Assembly (NCBI GenBank): GCA_946902875.1
Contig: OX336358.1
Location: 16,113,694-16,177,693, forward strand
Direction of reading: 5' to 3'
Source of the DNA: Nematopogon swammerdamellus
Taxonomy: Eukaryota > Arthropoda > Insecta > Lepidoptera > Adelidae
DNA: 64,000 nucleotides
Both the position numbers and the translations under genes were made by a program. A model generated the notes under the pieces. It had not been told where the DNA came from. It searched no databases and worked only from the letters and a program-made list of their open reading frames with translations. This document shows, piece after piece, positions 1 to 13,400 of the stretch. The number at the start of each line of letters is the position of its first letter. The first letter of the stretch is position 1.

Positions 1-726
1 GAGCCTCTCACCTTCTCTCACCGATGCTCGCTGCCTTCTCAACTGTGACCCTCACCGATGCACCTTGCCCCCACAACTGTGACCCTCACCGATGCACCTT
101 GCCCCCACAACTGTGACCCTCACCGATGCACCTTGCCCCCACAACTGTGACCCTCACCGATACACCTTGCCCCCAGAACTGTGACCCTCACCGATGCACC
201 TTGCCCCCACAACCGTGACCCTCACCGATGCTCCTTGCCCCCTCAACTGTGACCCTCACTCATGCACCTTGTCCACCCAACTCAACTGTGACCCGCACCG
301 ATGCACCTTGCCCCCTCAACTCAACTGTGACCCTCACCGATGCACCTTGCCCCCACAACTGTGACCCTCACTCATGCACCTTGCCCACTCAACTCAACTG
401 TGACCCTCACCGATGCACCTTGCCTCCACAACTGTGACCCTCACCGATGCACCTTGCCCCCACAACTGTGACCCTCACCGATGCACCTTGCCCCCACAAC
501 TGTGACCCTCACCGATGCACCTTGCCCCCTCAACTGTGACCCTCACTCATGCACCTTGCCCCTTCAACTCAACTGTGACCGTCACAGATGCACCTTGCCC
601 CCACAACTGTGACCCTCACCGATGCACCTTGCCCCCTCAACTGTGACCCTCACCGATGCACCTTGCTACCTCAACTGTGACCCTCACCGATGCACCTTGC
701 CCCCTCGACTGTGACGTTCACCGATT
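1..726. repeat. Minisatellite, 34-bp unit
   Basis: About twenty head-to-tail copies of a 34-base unit with the core CACCGATGCACCTTGCC run from the left edge to about 726. Some copies carry a small ACTCA insertion, and the unit varies at CCCACAA/CCTCAA. The array enters from outside the window. Short open frames across it arise because the unit lacks stops in one frame; they are not genes. Confidence 0.93.
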
Positions 727-1381
727 TTTCTTTTTTTCTTTTTTATAATACTTCTATTAGGTGACTGTGCACACTCGAACAAATCAGTACAAAATTTAGG
801 AATAATTGTTTAATAATTACGGTGCTTTGGTGTTGTGCATCGAGCAAAAAATATCCTTCGTCCAACCCAGAAATTGACAAAAAAAATTCAATAATACTGT
901 GGTGGTTTGAAGCGAACAGGAAACTTACACTACAATATCTTAGTTGCTACTTAAAACTAAACTTACAATAAAGATAAAAGCCATAATTATACATTTCAAA
1001 TATAAAAAATAATTAATATTATCAGTGGTCAAATTAAATAAAAATTATCAAAAGTAAAAAGGTAAATAATAAAAATTTCAAAAATTAACAGTACCTCATA
1101 AAATATTAAATTATTGCATTTGTCAAAGTGGATTAAATTATTGACACAATAGTAAAAACAAACAGTGGTTAGAAATTATTTCAATGGTCATACATAATAA
1201 TGAATAATTGTAATAACAGTTGTCAATAAATAATTTAACTAAAATGTAAATACAATATTGTAAATACTTTTATAGTTTCCAACATATAGCAATTCTCCCG
1301 GGCAGTGTTATTGGAAACTTTGCGGAGGGTGCAGGTTGTGTTGTGACAGGACACTGGACAGGGTGTATGTGCTGTGCGCAG
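727..1381. other. AT-rich intron of MARS2
   Basis: Very AT-rich sequence with no credible coding region. It ends in the splice acceptor of the first MARS2 exon in the window, so it is intron. Confidence 0.6.
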
Positions 1382-1490
1382 GTGAAGGTGTGCGCGGAGT
1401 CTGGACAGCCGGTGGAGTGGAGCGAGGAGGAGAACTACATGTTCCGGCTCAGCGAGTTCCGGATACACCTCCTCAACTGGCTGAAGACAG
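1382..1490 (+). CDS. MARS2: MARS2 exon a (catalytic domain)
   Basis: Acceptor GCGCAG precedes GTG and the donor is ACAG|GTTCGT. It encodes [20 protein letters not shown], the conserved segment before the connective region of MetRS. It enters in phase 0 and leaves in phase 1, matching the next exon. Confidence 0.9.
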
Positions 1491-4400
1491 GTTCGTGCAT
1501 CTACACTCCGCCCCTTACGTCTCTCGCCCTTCAGGTCGGCTGAAAGAAATCTATCCTTTTTTAGGGTTGCGTATCCGGTACGGTACCCTATTACTAAGCC
1601 TATGCCGTCTGTTTGTCTGTCTGTCGGTTTGTTGGGCCTTGATCTGGCATACATGATCACTGTACTCGCAAGAGTGCAGGGATAGACGTCTGGACTTTAT
1701 AGCCGGAAGGTTAGTATTTCCGGACGTCTATAAACAAAACGTAATAAGAGAACAAAATGATAGTATCGACTTGTCTGTCGGTTTGTCTGTCCGTCCGTCT
1801 GTCTGTCTGTCTGTCCGAGGGCTGTATCTCTTGAACCGTAATAGGTAGCCCATGAAATTTTCACAGGATATGTGTTATTATTATGGCCGATATAACAACA
1901 AATAATAATAATAAGAAAAAGTGGAAAATTCACGGGGGTTCCCATAGAAGAAACCAAAAAGTGTATGCTCGCGCGTCATCTACCGAATAGATTATGAAGC
2001 ATTTTAACTAATCATTACATTTAACTAATATGAAACATTTCATAACACGCCATCTAGATGGCGTGAGTGGCGATAGCCATGACATGGCGATACGGAACCA
2101 TCGGTGCGCTAGTTCGACTCGCACTTGGCCGGGTTTTTTAGGGTTCCATATCCATACGGAGGCCTATTACTAGTCTGCCTCTCTGTCTGTCCATCCGTCC
2201 TAGGGTCGTACCGTACCGGTACTGATACTGGTACCGATACTGAACCGTAATAGGTAACCGATTGAAATTTTAACAGAATATGTGTTATTATGGTGAATAT
2301 GCCACGAAATAATAAACAAAGAAAAAAGTAAAAAATTAAGGGAGGCCCAAGAACCGATACAAGAAATGTGCTAAGAATCGATTAGTACATATTCACACTA
2401 TTAAATAATAGATGGCGCCACAGGCAGACACACAAAGATAGACGGATATTGTTTTATGACAGGTATGGTATAGCGCAGCAGCTCCCAAATAAGTGGTACG
2501 CGTACCTCCAGAGGTACGCATACTTCCAGGGGTACGCAGGCTCAAAATAAGGAGTGCGCGGGGAGATCGCTTTTTAAAATTAAAATGTTTTAGTACGAAA
2601 GGATCAATTAATTTAAATAATTTATTTATATTGAATATTAATAATAAAATTTAACTATTTTGGCAGAAAAATGCGTTGAATTTAGATTTCATTTATATAT
2701 TTATTATTTATTATATAAATAGTAATTATTTTAAAAGATTATTTTTTAGTTTTTTTAGGAATTTTCATTTTATTTATTGGAGTTTTAATTGGTGTTGCTT
2801 TTTTAACTTTGTTGCTTTTAAACTTGAGAGCCAAAGAGAAAAGGGACCTCTTGATGATGATGATGATGAGAGTGGACTCGTTCTCCGCGCGTAAGCCCGC
2901 TTCCATGCAGGCCTTTTGCGCGTCCTACGGCCTTAATCCAACCAGCCGAGTTCTTCCAGGAGGCGGCACACTCTCCTTGGGTCTTGGCACGCCTCTTGAA
3001 GTGTAGTAGGGCCTCCCAGCTCCTTCGCCCTTATGTCTGCCAACTCCTCGCACTCCAACAGCACGTGGGCGGGTGTCTCGTCCGCCTGCAGGCATGCTCT
3101 GCACAGTGGACTGTCCGTTACTCCAATTACATAAAGGTGTCTGTTAAGTGTGCAGTGACCAGTAAGCATACCTATCACTATGCGTAATTTTGATCTATGG
3201 ACACGGAGCAGTGTCTTGGCGAGCCGGAGGTCCGGCTTTGCCATTGCCTCCCTCGCCTGTCTGCAGTCACTGCCCGCTGCCCATCTGTCTGTGTGTAGTT
3301 GATACGTACGTTTGTGTAACCAACTTTTTAGTTGGTTGTGTGGTAGTGGTACTAGAGGTTCGGGTCCTCCAGGTTTGCTGCTGGATCCCCTCTTCGCGAG
3401 TTCATCAGCAGCATCGTTCCCCCGGGATCCGCTGTGTCCCTTTATCCACTGTAGCGTTACCTTGTTTCTTGTAGCAATGGCCTCCAGCGCGAGGTGACAT
3501 TGACGGATTAGTCCTGAGCTCATTATACTGCCGTTCAGCGCCGCTAGTACTGAGGCGCTGTCCGACAGTATCTTGATGCTGTGTCCCTCCATGTTCCGCT
3601 GGGCCACTATTGTAGCTGCTTCAATGATCCCGACACATTCTGCCTGGAATATTGAATTGTGTTGCCCAAGGTAGGTATACCTGTTAATGTTTAGGTCCAG
3701 GGAGTGCGCTGCGGCACCTGTGCCTGTCTTCGTCTTGGAGCCATCGGTATAAATGCGTAGCTCCTCTGATTGGTCTTTGGCCTCTCCGACCAGGTTGATG
3801 GTGTATGATCTCTCAAATACGTACAGTTATGGTATGCGGTCACAGCAGGCCGCCAATAGCGGTATCTCCGCTGTTACCTTCTGAAGAAGCTTCGTGTGTG
3901 GCAGTGTGGCGTTAGTGTGCCAGAGTCCCAGAGTTCTGAGTCTCACTGCCGCTGACGCAGCCTCCTGTTGTACATACAGGTCTAGCGGTACTAAAGATAG
4001 TATTACCTCCATAGCTGTAGTCGGTGTTGTGCGCATGCATCCTGTTGTTGCCACACACGCCAGTCTTTGGAGTCGCTGTAGCTTCTCGACTCCTGTGCTC
4101 AGCTTTGTTCTGGGCCACCAGACTACTGCACCATATGTTACCGTGGGTCTGATGACTGCTGTGTATAACCAGAGAGATATCTTTGGCTGGAGACCCCATG
4201 ATTTACCCATGAGCCTCTGGCATTGCCAGAAAGATATGCTCGCCTTCTTTAGCTTATGTTCCAGATGTTTTGACCAGTTGAGTTTGGAGTCTAGGATTAC
4301 ACCTAGATACTTTACTTCTGTCGATAAAGTCAGTTGTGTGTTGAAGAGTCTGGGCAGCTGCATATCGCCTAGTCTCCTTCTGTTGGTGAAGAGGACCATT

Positions 4401-7400
4401 TCTGTTTTGCTGGGGTTAACATTAAGTGAATAGTCCTTACACCATTTTTCGACGATCCTGAGGGCGCCCTGAGTCATATTGCACAGGGTTCCCTCAAATA
4501 ATCCGTTTATTAGGATTGCCAGGTCGTCTGCGTATCCTATCGTATAGTAGCCATTCTCGTTCAGTTGCCTAATGAGATCATCAACTACTAAGTTCCAGAG
4601 TAGGGGCGACAGTACGCCGCCCTGGGGGCAGCCCCTAGCTACCACCCCCCTCGTTGTGTCGTTAATAGTGAATTGGACGGCCCTAAGCTTGAGCATGTTA
4701 TCGATCCAGTTTGTGATTGTTCGATCGACTTCAAATCTAGCTAGGGCTGCTCTGATACTGGTGAAGGTAGTTTTGTCAAAGGCACCTTCTATGTCAATGA
4801 AGGTTCCTAGGGTTGAGTTTTTATTGCTTATGGCACTTTCTATCTTTGATACCACGCAGTGTAGTGCAGATTCTGTTGATTTTCCTGGAGTGTAGGCATG
4901 CTGGTTAGCGTGAAGGGGATTTCTGACTGTGGTTATGTCTCTGATTTCCCTGTCGCAGAGCCTTTCCAGGGTTTTAAGGAGAAAGGAGGTCAGGCTGATC
5001 GGTCTATACGATTTTGCCAGCGTATAGTCGTCCCTACCTGGCTTTGGAAGGAACACTACTTTTACCTCTCTCCATGGTCTGGGGACATATTTGTGCGCAA
5101 GGCACGCCCTAAATATGTCGACTAGTATGGGTGTTGTGATGTCTATGGTCCACTGCATGAGCCCCGGGAAGATCTCATCGAGGCCTGCTGCCTTGAAGGT
5201 CTGGAAACTGTTTACAGCCCATCTCACCTTGTTGTCGGTGACTATTCTTTCGGCTGATGTCCATTCTGGTGCTGTGGGGGCATTGTGTTCCAGATCCACC
5301 CATTCCGCGTCCTGACTAAGGTGCAGTCCTGGGAAGTGGGTTTCCAGTAATACCTCGCATGTTTCCGAATCGTCCTGTGTGTATGTCCCGTCTGACTTCC
5401 TCAGGTTTCCCAGGGTGCCCCTTCGGTCGTTAGAGAGTAACTTCTTGATTCTGGCTGCCTCACTTGTTCTTTTTATACCTTCACAGAAGCCTCTCCACGA
5501 CCGTCTTTTGTGCGCCCTGATGTCCTTGTTGTACTCCGACTGTGCCGCCTTATATATACGGTATATACGGTAGTCGCTGGGGAGCGATCGCAGTGGTAGA
5601 CTTCGGTCTACCCAAGGTGTCGGGCCCGGCCACCAGGATCCATAGACCCGTATTAGTGACCTTTGTACGGGGTCGCAGAGGCGTTCAGTCGTCCAAGGTG
5701 TCGGAGTTGGGTACTAGTATCCGTGACGTTCCCCTATGCAGACCACACGGTGGCTACCCTTAAAACTAGCAGTTGGCTACCCTATCCCGCAACTGGGCGG
5801 TGTAACGGGCGTCACTGTTAGAAATAATGTGTGGTAGAGAACTTGTTCTCGACGATTACTCATTAAACGTTGCTAGTCTAACATGAGTACTAAGTTGGGG
5901 CTTCGGCCTCCTCTTAGCTCACGCTGCCGATTCCACTCAGGTCGGTGGGTCAAATGAGATACTACCCTAAACGCTGGGTTGAGTACTGCGGGGTTCCGTT
6001 AAAAGCCCCAGAATGCTTCGTGCTTCTGCACGGAACACTGGAGTTGGTCTCGCAGGGGTTGTGGTTTAGCGTTGATTCCCTGGTGCTTCCGTACTTGTGT
6101 AGTTAAAGCACCTAATACGGTAATAAGTAGCGAAAGCTGCGAGTGGTGAGCCACTTAGAGCTCCGTAACCAATATGGAGAATTGGTAGACATGCGAATAA
6201 TGTAGATCGGTATGTCGGTGCTACACACACTTATATGTGGATGTGGGATGGATTTCCCACGAGCTAATGACGCTGACGTAAGTCTGTCATTCGAGACCGG
6301 TGGATCCCCGGTACACATTAGGTGGTGGTCATATGCACTTCCACGCATATACATAGCTGGTGAAAACAAAAGCCTTTAGGCTAGTACAAAACGCTGAGGC
6401 CCTGGGCACAGGTTGCGGTTGGATAGGGTGCTGACCCCAGTGGCAGTGAAGGCTTCACCCCCGGCTCTCGACTTCGGTCGGGGGTTCCTTCGGGTGGACG
6501 GGTGGTGGCTCGGATCGGCTGGGGAAAGGTCGCAGCTTGTGTTTCCCATGGGATTTTTTCGGAAGAACGGACGTTCGACAGAGCAGCTATGGGGCCTCGA
6601 TCTGGCATACATGATCACTGTACTCGCAAGAGTGCAGGTAGTAGACGTCTGGATTTTGTAGCCGAAAGGCTGGTATCTCTGGACGTCTATAAACAAAAAC
6701 GTAAATCAAATAAAACGATAGAAAAGAAAGTTTGTGCCGCCTTATAGCGCCCCCAGTCTGTATCAGTTCGTGTGTTTCTTGCCCTATTAAAGAGTTTTCT
6801 TACCTTCCTTTTGAGTTGCTCCAGCTTAGGGCTCCACCAACTTTTGCTTTTGCCGGTGGTGCTGGAGCATTCCCTTAGCGGGCAGGATAGGTGGTAGTTT
6901 TCGATGAGCGTAGAAGTGATGGTATTTACCCACGATTCTATCTCATCCGTCGTTTCTATGGGCCCTGGTGCTTCACCATCGCCTATTCTGTCTCGTACAC
7001 CGCCAAGGAATTTGGCTTTGTCCGTTTTCCTTGGGAACCTCCTGGGTGCTGGTCCCTGAAAGCTCACATGTAAGTCGAAACAGATCCATCTATGGTCCGA
7101 GCAGGATGCATCTTCTGATACGTGCCAGCCACAGATGTGCTCAGTAGTCTCGTTTGAGGCTAGTGTGACATCTATGACTGTCTGGCATCTGGAAGTGACA
7201 AAAGTTGGTTCTGTTCCCGTGTTTAAGATGTTTAGGGTAGTGCAAAATAAGAAGTCTGAGAAATCCTCACCTCTTTTGTTTGTGGTGGAGCTCCCCCAGA
7301 TCGTGTGGTGGGCGTTTGTGTCTGCTGCGACGATGATTTGTTGTTTGCCTTCCTCACAGAAGGCAACCAGGTCCACCAGTTCTTGCGTCGGAGCAGCAGC

Positions 7401-10400
7401 GTCTATTGGCAGGTAGGCTGAGGCTACCACCACTTGCGGTACTTCTGTCTTGGTCTCCCCCCGGACTCTGATGGATGTTAGGTCCCTGGAGCAGAACTGT
7501 GTAATCATCTCAGCCTTTATACAATTTGGCACGTAGATGCATGTTCTTGGGCCTTGGGCACTGTCATTTACATTTTGGAATATTGTGCCCCCCAAGCTTC
7601 CGAGACCACATACCTTGCCACTCCTGATCCACGGTTCTTGGATTAGGGCAATGGTACGCGTGCTCGTCTCCAGCTGTCTGCGCAGGGTGGCCGTAGCCAC
7701 CTGGCTGTGCTGAAGATTGGCTTGTATTATGTGTGTTCTATTTGGTGTGTGAGGTTTAGACGCCATTGGAACTATGGGCCTATACCCCCCCCCACCTGTC
7801 TTTTGGTGCGTTCCAACCGCGTCTTCCTCCACCATGGTGTCATCCGTGTCAGTATCCGAGTCCGACCCTTGGACTGGGATTGTCTGTTCGTCTGGCTGCA
7901 ACACCTCTTCTATGGCTGGGTCCGGTGTTTGCGCCGGCGAATTGAGGAGGGCATCCTCTACCATGGTTTCCTCGGCAGCGGTTGCCTTCCCCTCCGTCAC
8001 CGTGTCAGTGTCTGTCTGTTCTGTGCTTCTGTCCTTGTGTAAAAAGTCCATCACTGATTTGGGCGGCTGATCGCTCAGCTTGCCCCCATCGAAGAACCTG
8101 ATGTAAATAGTACCCAATTTGTAGAAGACCGTTCTGTTCCTCATCAGCACCTTTTGGACCTCCCTGAGGGGGATTCCAAAACAGAGGAAGATGCCTGGCG
8201 GGTCACCTCTGCGTTCGTGGAAAGTGAGGTCCCACGAGCGCATACAGTACCAGGCATTTTGGTTCTGTAAGGCCAATTGTAGCTCCGTCATGCCACCCTC
8301 ATAATCGGGCACAAACAGAGCTGCCCTGGCCATGCGCGGGATCTGATCCTGCCTGCACACCTGGAGTTTGCACCCCTCCCATAGGGATTCAGTCCCATCG
8401 ACTGTGCGCTGCAGCCACCGCAGTGTATAATCGTCCTCGCAACTCAGTTTGAGCACCCCATCCCCCACGAATGGCATACCACGGAAGTGGAGTCCCTCGG
8501 TGTTGGGGGTCAAGGCTGCGAGGAAAGCTTTGTTCTCAAGCGTCTTTTTCACTAGTTCCGCCTGTTCAGGAGTGAATTCTGCGAAAGGGGCCATCGTGAC
8601 CGCCACCCTCAGGTGGGAGTTCAGCGTCTCCGCGTACGAGACCTGCCTGGGTTGGCCTGCCTCGTCCCGTTGGCGCTTAGATCCCCCCCGCGGTGATGGA
8701 TCCTCATCGGTCCGATTCCGCTTGTATGGTGTGGTAAAACCACCTGTGCTGGTGCCGGGGGCCACCGGCAGTGTTCTCCCACCTTCCCGACCAATTGGGG
8801 TAGTGTGCCCCTCCCTGCCGTACTTCAGCCCGAGGGCTAATGACAGCTGGGCGGTCTGGGGGGTGGGAGGGAAGGCAGACCCTGTGGCTGGAACAGTTTG
8901 ACCAGCCGACTCCTGCCTCCTTTGCTCCAACCGTTCGCGCTTTAGCGCCACCTGCTTCTTCTGTCGCTGGCGGCGCTTGGCACTTGCTGGTTTCTTTCGT
9001 AGGCGAGCGGTCTCTGCCCAAGTGCAGAGACCTGCTTACTCTGTAGAGATAGCTGCCGCTAGCTGTCCCATGTTGAAGGCGCTAGCAGTGGCTATCGGTA
9101 GTACGGGCTTTGTTGCGCCCGATGTATTGGCCGGGACCGTAACGGCCGTAGCCGAGGTCTCCGACATCTTTTCCTTTTTATTTTTATTTTTATTTTTTTT
9201 ATTATGTGACTGTTTATTTGCTTCATCCATGTGTGTTTTTTATATCTTCGCCCCCTGGCTTCCCACCCACTACCGAGTCCGCAATAGGGGATGCCTTAGC
9301 ACCAGGTTCACCAGGGAGTATAGAACTCGGAACGGCTCGTCCTCCAGAAGCAAGAGGTACGAGCGGTCCACGCTCTGGGTGACCCGACCACGAGTGAGTG
9401 ACAGCAGCGGAGTGGGCTAGGCAGTCACAGCAAAGCCTCAAAACCGTGCCGGCCCACTGCGGTCGCGCCTCCCTGAGGGTTCTAGCCAGCAGCCCTCCGA
9501 CGGGATACCACAGCCGATTGATCGCAGTGCGGCTACACTGCGACCTCCCGTTTTGAGATGAATCTAGGGCCGAAGCAGCGTGTTGCACCTCTCTGAGATG
9601 CTCAGCTACCAGGATCCCCTTCTCCCCCCTCACGGGTCTCCACGCACGGCACAAACACGCGGGTGACGGACGTAAACGGAGTGGCTGTCACACACCACCC
9701 CGCAGCGCAGGTCAGAATGGGATTGGGGTGTGGCAGGAAGGCTGGTGAAGGTTGGGTTTTGGGTTTGAGGATGGGCTGGATAGAGACCGCAGCTTTGCCG
9801 CCCGTTGCAATGCTCGCAGGTGAAGCTCTTAGTGAAGTGTTAGCTACGTTATCCTTCCACGAGTCAGTCACCAGTTCTGGTCATGAGAGGTTAAACAGCT
9901 TTGCACTCGCAAGCCATCACGCCACGACAAGGCGTCCTCACTTAGTGATGGTAGGGACCTCTTATCTCATTAGTGAAAATTAACTCCACTGATGAATGCT
10001 TGATTGGTTTCGGACCTATTATGTAGTAAAAATAACAATGATATGAAAATTAAATATTTTACTCAGGGGTACTTGGGTCTCAGAAAGTTTGCTAAGGGGT
10101 ACCGATTAAAATATAATTGGGAACCGCTGGTATAGCGGACCCCGCTACGGAACCTTCCGCGCGTGAGTAAAACTCGCAACTTGATCGCTTTTTCTGATGT
10201 ATCCACATTGGAAGACCAGCATAAGCAGATATGTATGATTGTGTGAGACGTTGTATGTATGTATGGCAGATGGAGTGATAACACCGAGCAAGTACCAGCA
10301 GCAGCTGAGGGAGCAGCTCTCCTCGGACGCGTACCTGCCCGACATCTCCGTCAGCCGGCCCGCCGCCCGCGTGCACTGGGCCATACCCGTCAGTACACGC

Positions 10401-13400
10401 TACACGCACTCTACACCATCTACACGCCTAGGCTGGCTCTCCTTCGCTTGTGTTGTACATGACATGTCGGAGTCGGCATTCAATGGCATTAAGCGGCGGT
10501 TGGCCAAGTGGTTTGGGCGTTGGCTTCTCATGCGAGAGGTCCTCGGTTCGAAACCGGTCGGCGTGGTGTACCAATGAGTTTTTTCTGACGAAAAAAATTA
10601 CGTGCATACCTACACCTGCTGCTTCACCGTTCGGAACCGGTGTAAAACTCTAGGTCCCTTTCCTTGCCCCTTACTAGGTGGTAGGCTCAAATTGTAGCCG
10701 ACTGGGTTGGTACCACTGTACTGGATGTAAGATGGCCGCATAGCAGCCTCGGTTGTGCTCTCCTCTAGTCCAGTATAGCCAGCAATCCAGGGAAGTCTCT
10801 GGTATGGCACCTACCTTCTCGGAGGTGATATTGGCTGGTCGGAGCATGCGCTTTGGCCCCTCCGACTCAGCCACCCATACCGGATTACATAAAAAAAAAA
10901 ATCACCCAACTGTTAGGTAGAGAGAGAAATAACTTTTTTTTTAATGTAAACCAGCATAGGTGGCTGTGCCGAGAGACCAATATTGCAGTCAACAGAGCCA
11001 AAATCACCTCTCCTCGCGAAACCACGCTTAGTTAGGTGCCATGCCAGCAGATTTGCGGACTGTTGCTAGGCTGTCTAGCCCGCTAATACGTCGCTTGAAG
11101 ACACCCAGGTTAAAGGATTCAGGAAACACACTCGCCGGAAGACAGTTCCACACTACGAACTATGTGACGAACTGAGCGGGTGTCGCGTGGCGTGACAGGT
11201 GCCGTCTGACGAGTCGCAGAGCGTGTACGTGTGGCTGGACGCGCTGGTGAGCTACCTCACGGTGGCCGGCTACCCCGACCACGAGCGCATGCGCAGCGCC
11301 GGCCGGCTGTGGCCCGCGGACCTCCACGTCATCGGCAAGGACATACTCAAGTACGCCGCTCACCTTCTCACCCTCTCCTCGCTAACTGTGTATATAACAA
11401 TAAATACTCATATATACGCGCGGATATACGGAGACGCGCGGAGAGAAAGTCACAAAACTACATTCTACCAACACACTTCAAAATTTCTAGGTCCCAAATT
11501 TTACAACACACTCCCTACGAATGTCAAATCTCTTACTAGTTATAAAATGTTTAAATCAAAATTGAAAAAGTGGCTACAAACCCTAAAACATAATGAATGT
11601 GAAAACTTACTTTGCTATATACCTCAGTGAAATTTAAGAGTAATAAGATCCCAAATATAAGCTTAATTTATGAATATTTTTTTTTTTTTTTACATACATA
11701 CATAGCGTCACGCCTGTTTCCCGGTGGGGTAGGCAGAGACAACGGATCTCCACGTGCCACGATCCTGACACACCTCTGCCGCCTCTTCCACTCCCATAAT
11801 GTTCTTCATGCATGCTCGTCGGTTACGGGTACTAAGCACTTGCCCCTTTTTGAGCACATGCCCGATCTGTTCCAGGTACGTGCGTCTAGGGCGACCCTTC
11901 CCGACTCTTCCACTCACATTTGCTTCATAAATTTCTTTCGTTAGTCTCCTATCATCCATTCTTCCAACATGACCGAACCACCGAAGCATCCCTTTCTCAA
12001 TCCTTGTCACTATATCTTCATTCAACCCACAGCGCTCTCGCACTACACTATTTCTCAATCTATCTTTCATTTTACATATTGTAATATAATTATATGTTTT
12101 ACAAATAGTACTCATATTCTTATTTACTTACTATTATTATAATTTTTTTTATTTTAGTTACATGTATAAGTTATGCATTGTGTTATATTTAATAGTTAAA
12201 TGTCGCGTATCTCCATCCATTTGTTAATAGACAGATAGTAGGTAAGCGTTGCCACACCTAAATGTAACGGAGTAAGGCAACACAGACGAAAATCTAGTAC
12301 CTATCTCCGATCACATGGTAACAATACATAACAAACTTCATAAATATTTGGATTTGGATACCACACCTCTTACTCCCCCCGCCTTCCCAGGTATCCGCGC
12401 AGATAACAGGAATGGTCACACCGAACGTTCGCACATATTGCGTTCATGCTATTTCAGTTAATTTTTCTCATTAGAACGAGAGAGAAGAGTCGAAAGATAT
12501 TTAAAAAACGTTGCCATTGATCTTCTACACACCTTGGGAAACTGGATTGTGTGTTCATACGAAGTAAAAGTCTGGTTTCAAGGTTTCTTCTTTTTCATTA
12601 TTTATGTGTGGTTTGGATTCAAATCCCGCTGTCATTCGGAGCGTTCTTTTAAAGGGCACGTTGTTTTAGCTACACATACAATTTATAATTTGTGTCGGGG
12701 AATTGTCAATTTTAGGTTATAAAACTTGGAGTTATAAAAATTCGTCTGTGCTTCGCGTGGCAAAAAAAAGGCAGGGAGGAAGGCATATTTTTTATAATAA
12801 AAATGAGGTAAGGCTTCAAGGTAAAGAAGGATTGTTTATAATTGATTGTTGCAGGTTCCACGGTATCTACTGGCCGGCGTTCCTGATGGCGGCGGGGCTG
12901 CACCCGCCGCGCCGGCTCCTGTGCCACGCACACTGGACCGTGGACGGACACAAGATGTCCAAGAGCGTCGGCAACGTGGTCGCTCCCGGCCGCGCGCCCG
13001 TCCCGCCCGAGGCGCTGCGCTACTTCCTGCTGCGCGAGGCCACCATGCACAGCGACGCCAGTCTGTATTTACGTTGTTGTTCAACATCCAGCGAACAAGT
13101 AGTCTGCTATATTTTACATTATATTTTTATATGTTAGTACTAAGCATGTACTCGCTTATTATATTTCTTTAGATAAATGCAAAGCCGAAAATGAAGAGAA
13201 AAGATATGTCCCGACCTGGATACGAACCTGGAACTCTGGCTTAAGGCGCCAGCTCGTTACCAACACCGCCACCGGGTCGATGACGTATCTCTCTAAATTT
13301 TCGAACCGTTGCTTGCATTTTTGTTTTCTCTTCATTTTTTGGCTTTGCATTTATCTTAAGAAGAAATATAGTTTGGTAACCTTTGTGACGTAATAGCGGC

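Larger units (their letters stand above)
2853..9952 (-). mobile_element. Full-length LINE, I/LOA-like group with RNase H
   Basis: Flanked by an 11-base target duplication AGGGACCTCTT (2842-2852 and 9953-9963). The 3' end is a short (CAT)n tail, read on the minus strand at 2853-2867. The 5' UTR occupies about 9231-9952. One long frame encodes a gag-like N-terminal part, an apurinic-type endonuclease, reverse transcriptase and RNase H. It is interrupted by a 1.2-kb insertion and two stop codons. The RNase H domain places it in the I/R1/LOA assemblage; the exact clade needs a tree. Confidence 0.85.
2476..10129. mobile_element. hAT-type MITE, split by a LINE
   Basis: Perfect 8-base target duplication GTATAGCG at 2468-2475 and 10130-10137. 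The ends are inverted: CAGCAGCTCCCAAAT at left, and the right end reads CAGCGGTTCCCAATT on the opposite strand. Duplication length and a CAG terminus fit hAT elements. Without the LINE (2853-9952 plus one 11-base duplication) the element is about 540 bp and has no transposase. Its left half contains the mitochondrial-like block at about 2570-2815. Confidence 0.8.

Noticed and set aside
228..437. Open frame in the left minisatellite
   Set aside because: The frame exists because the 34-bp unit lacks stops; repeats of the same unit explain it fully.
10491..10565. tRNA gene (and similar sequences at 41192, 49774, 51431 and minus 37950-38028)
   Set aside because: All five share the same 300-base non-tRNA body and A-tail, so they are SINE heads rather than tRNA genes.
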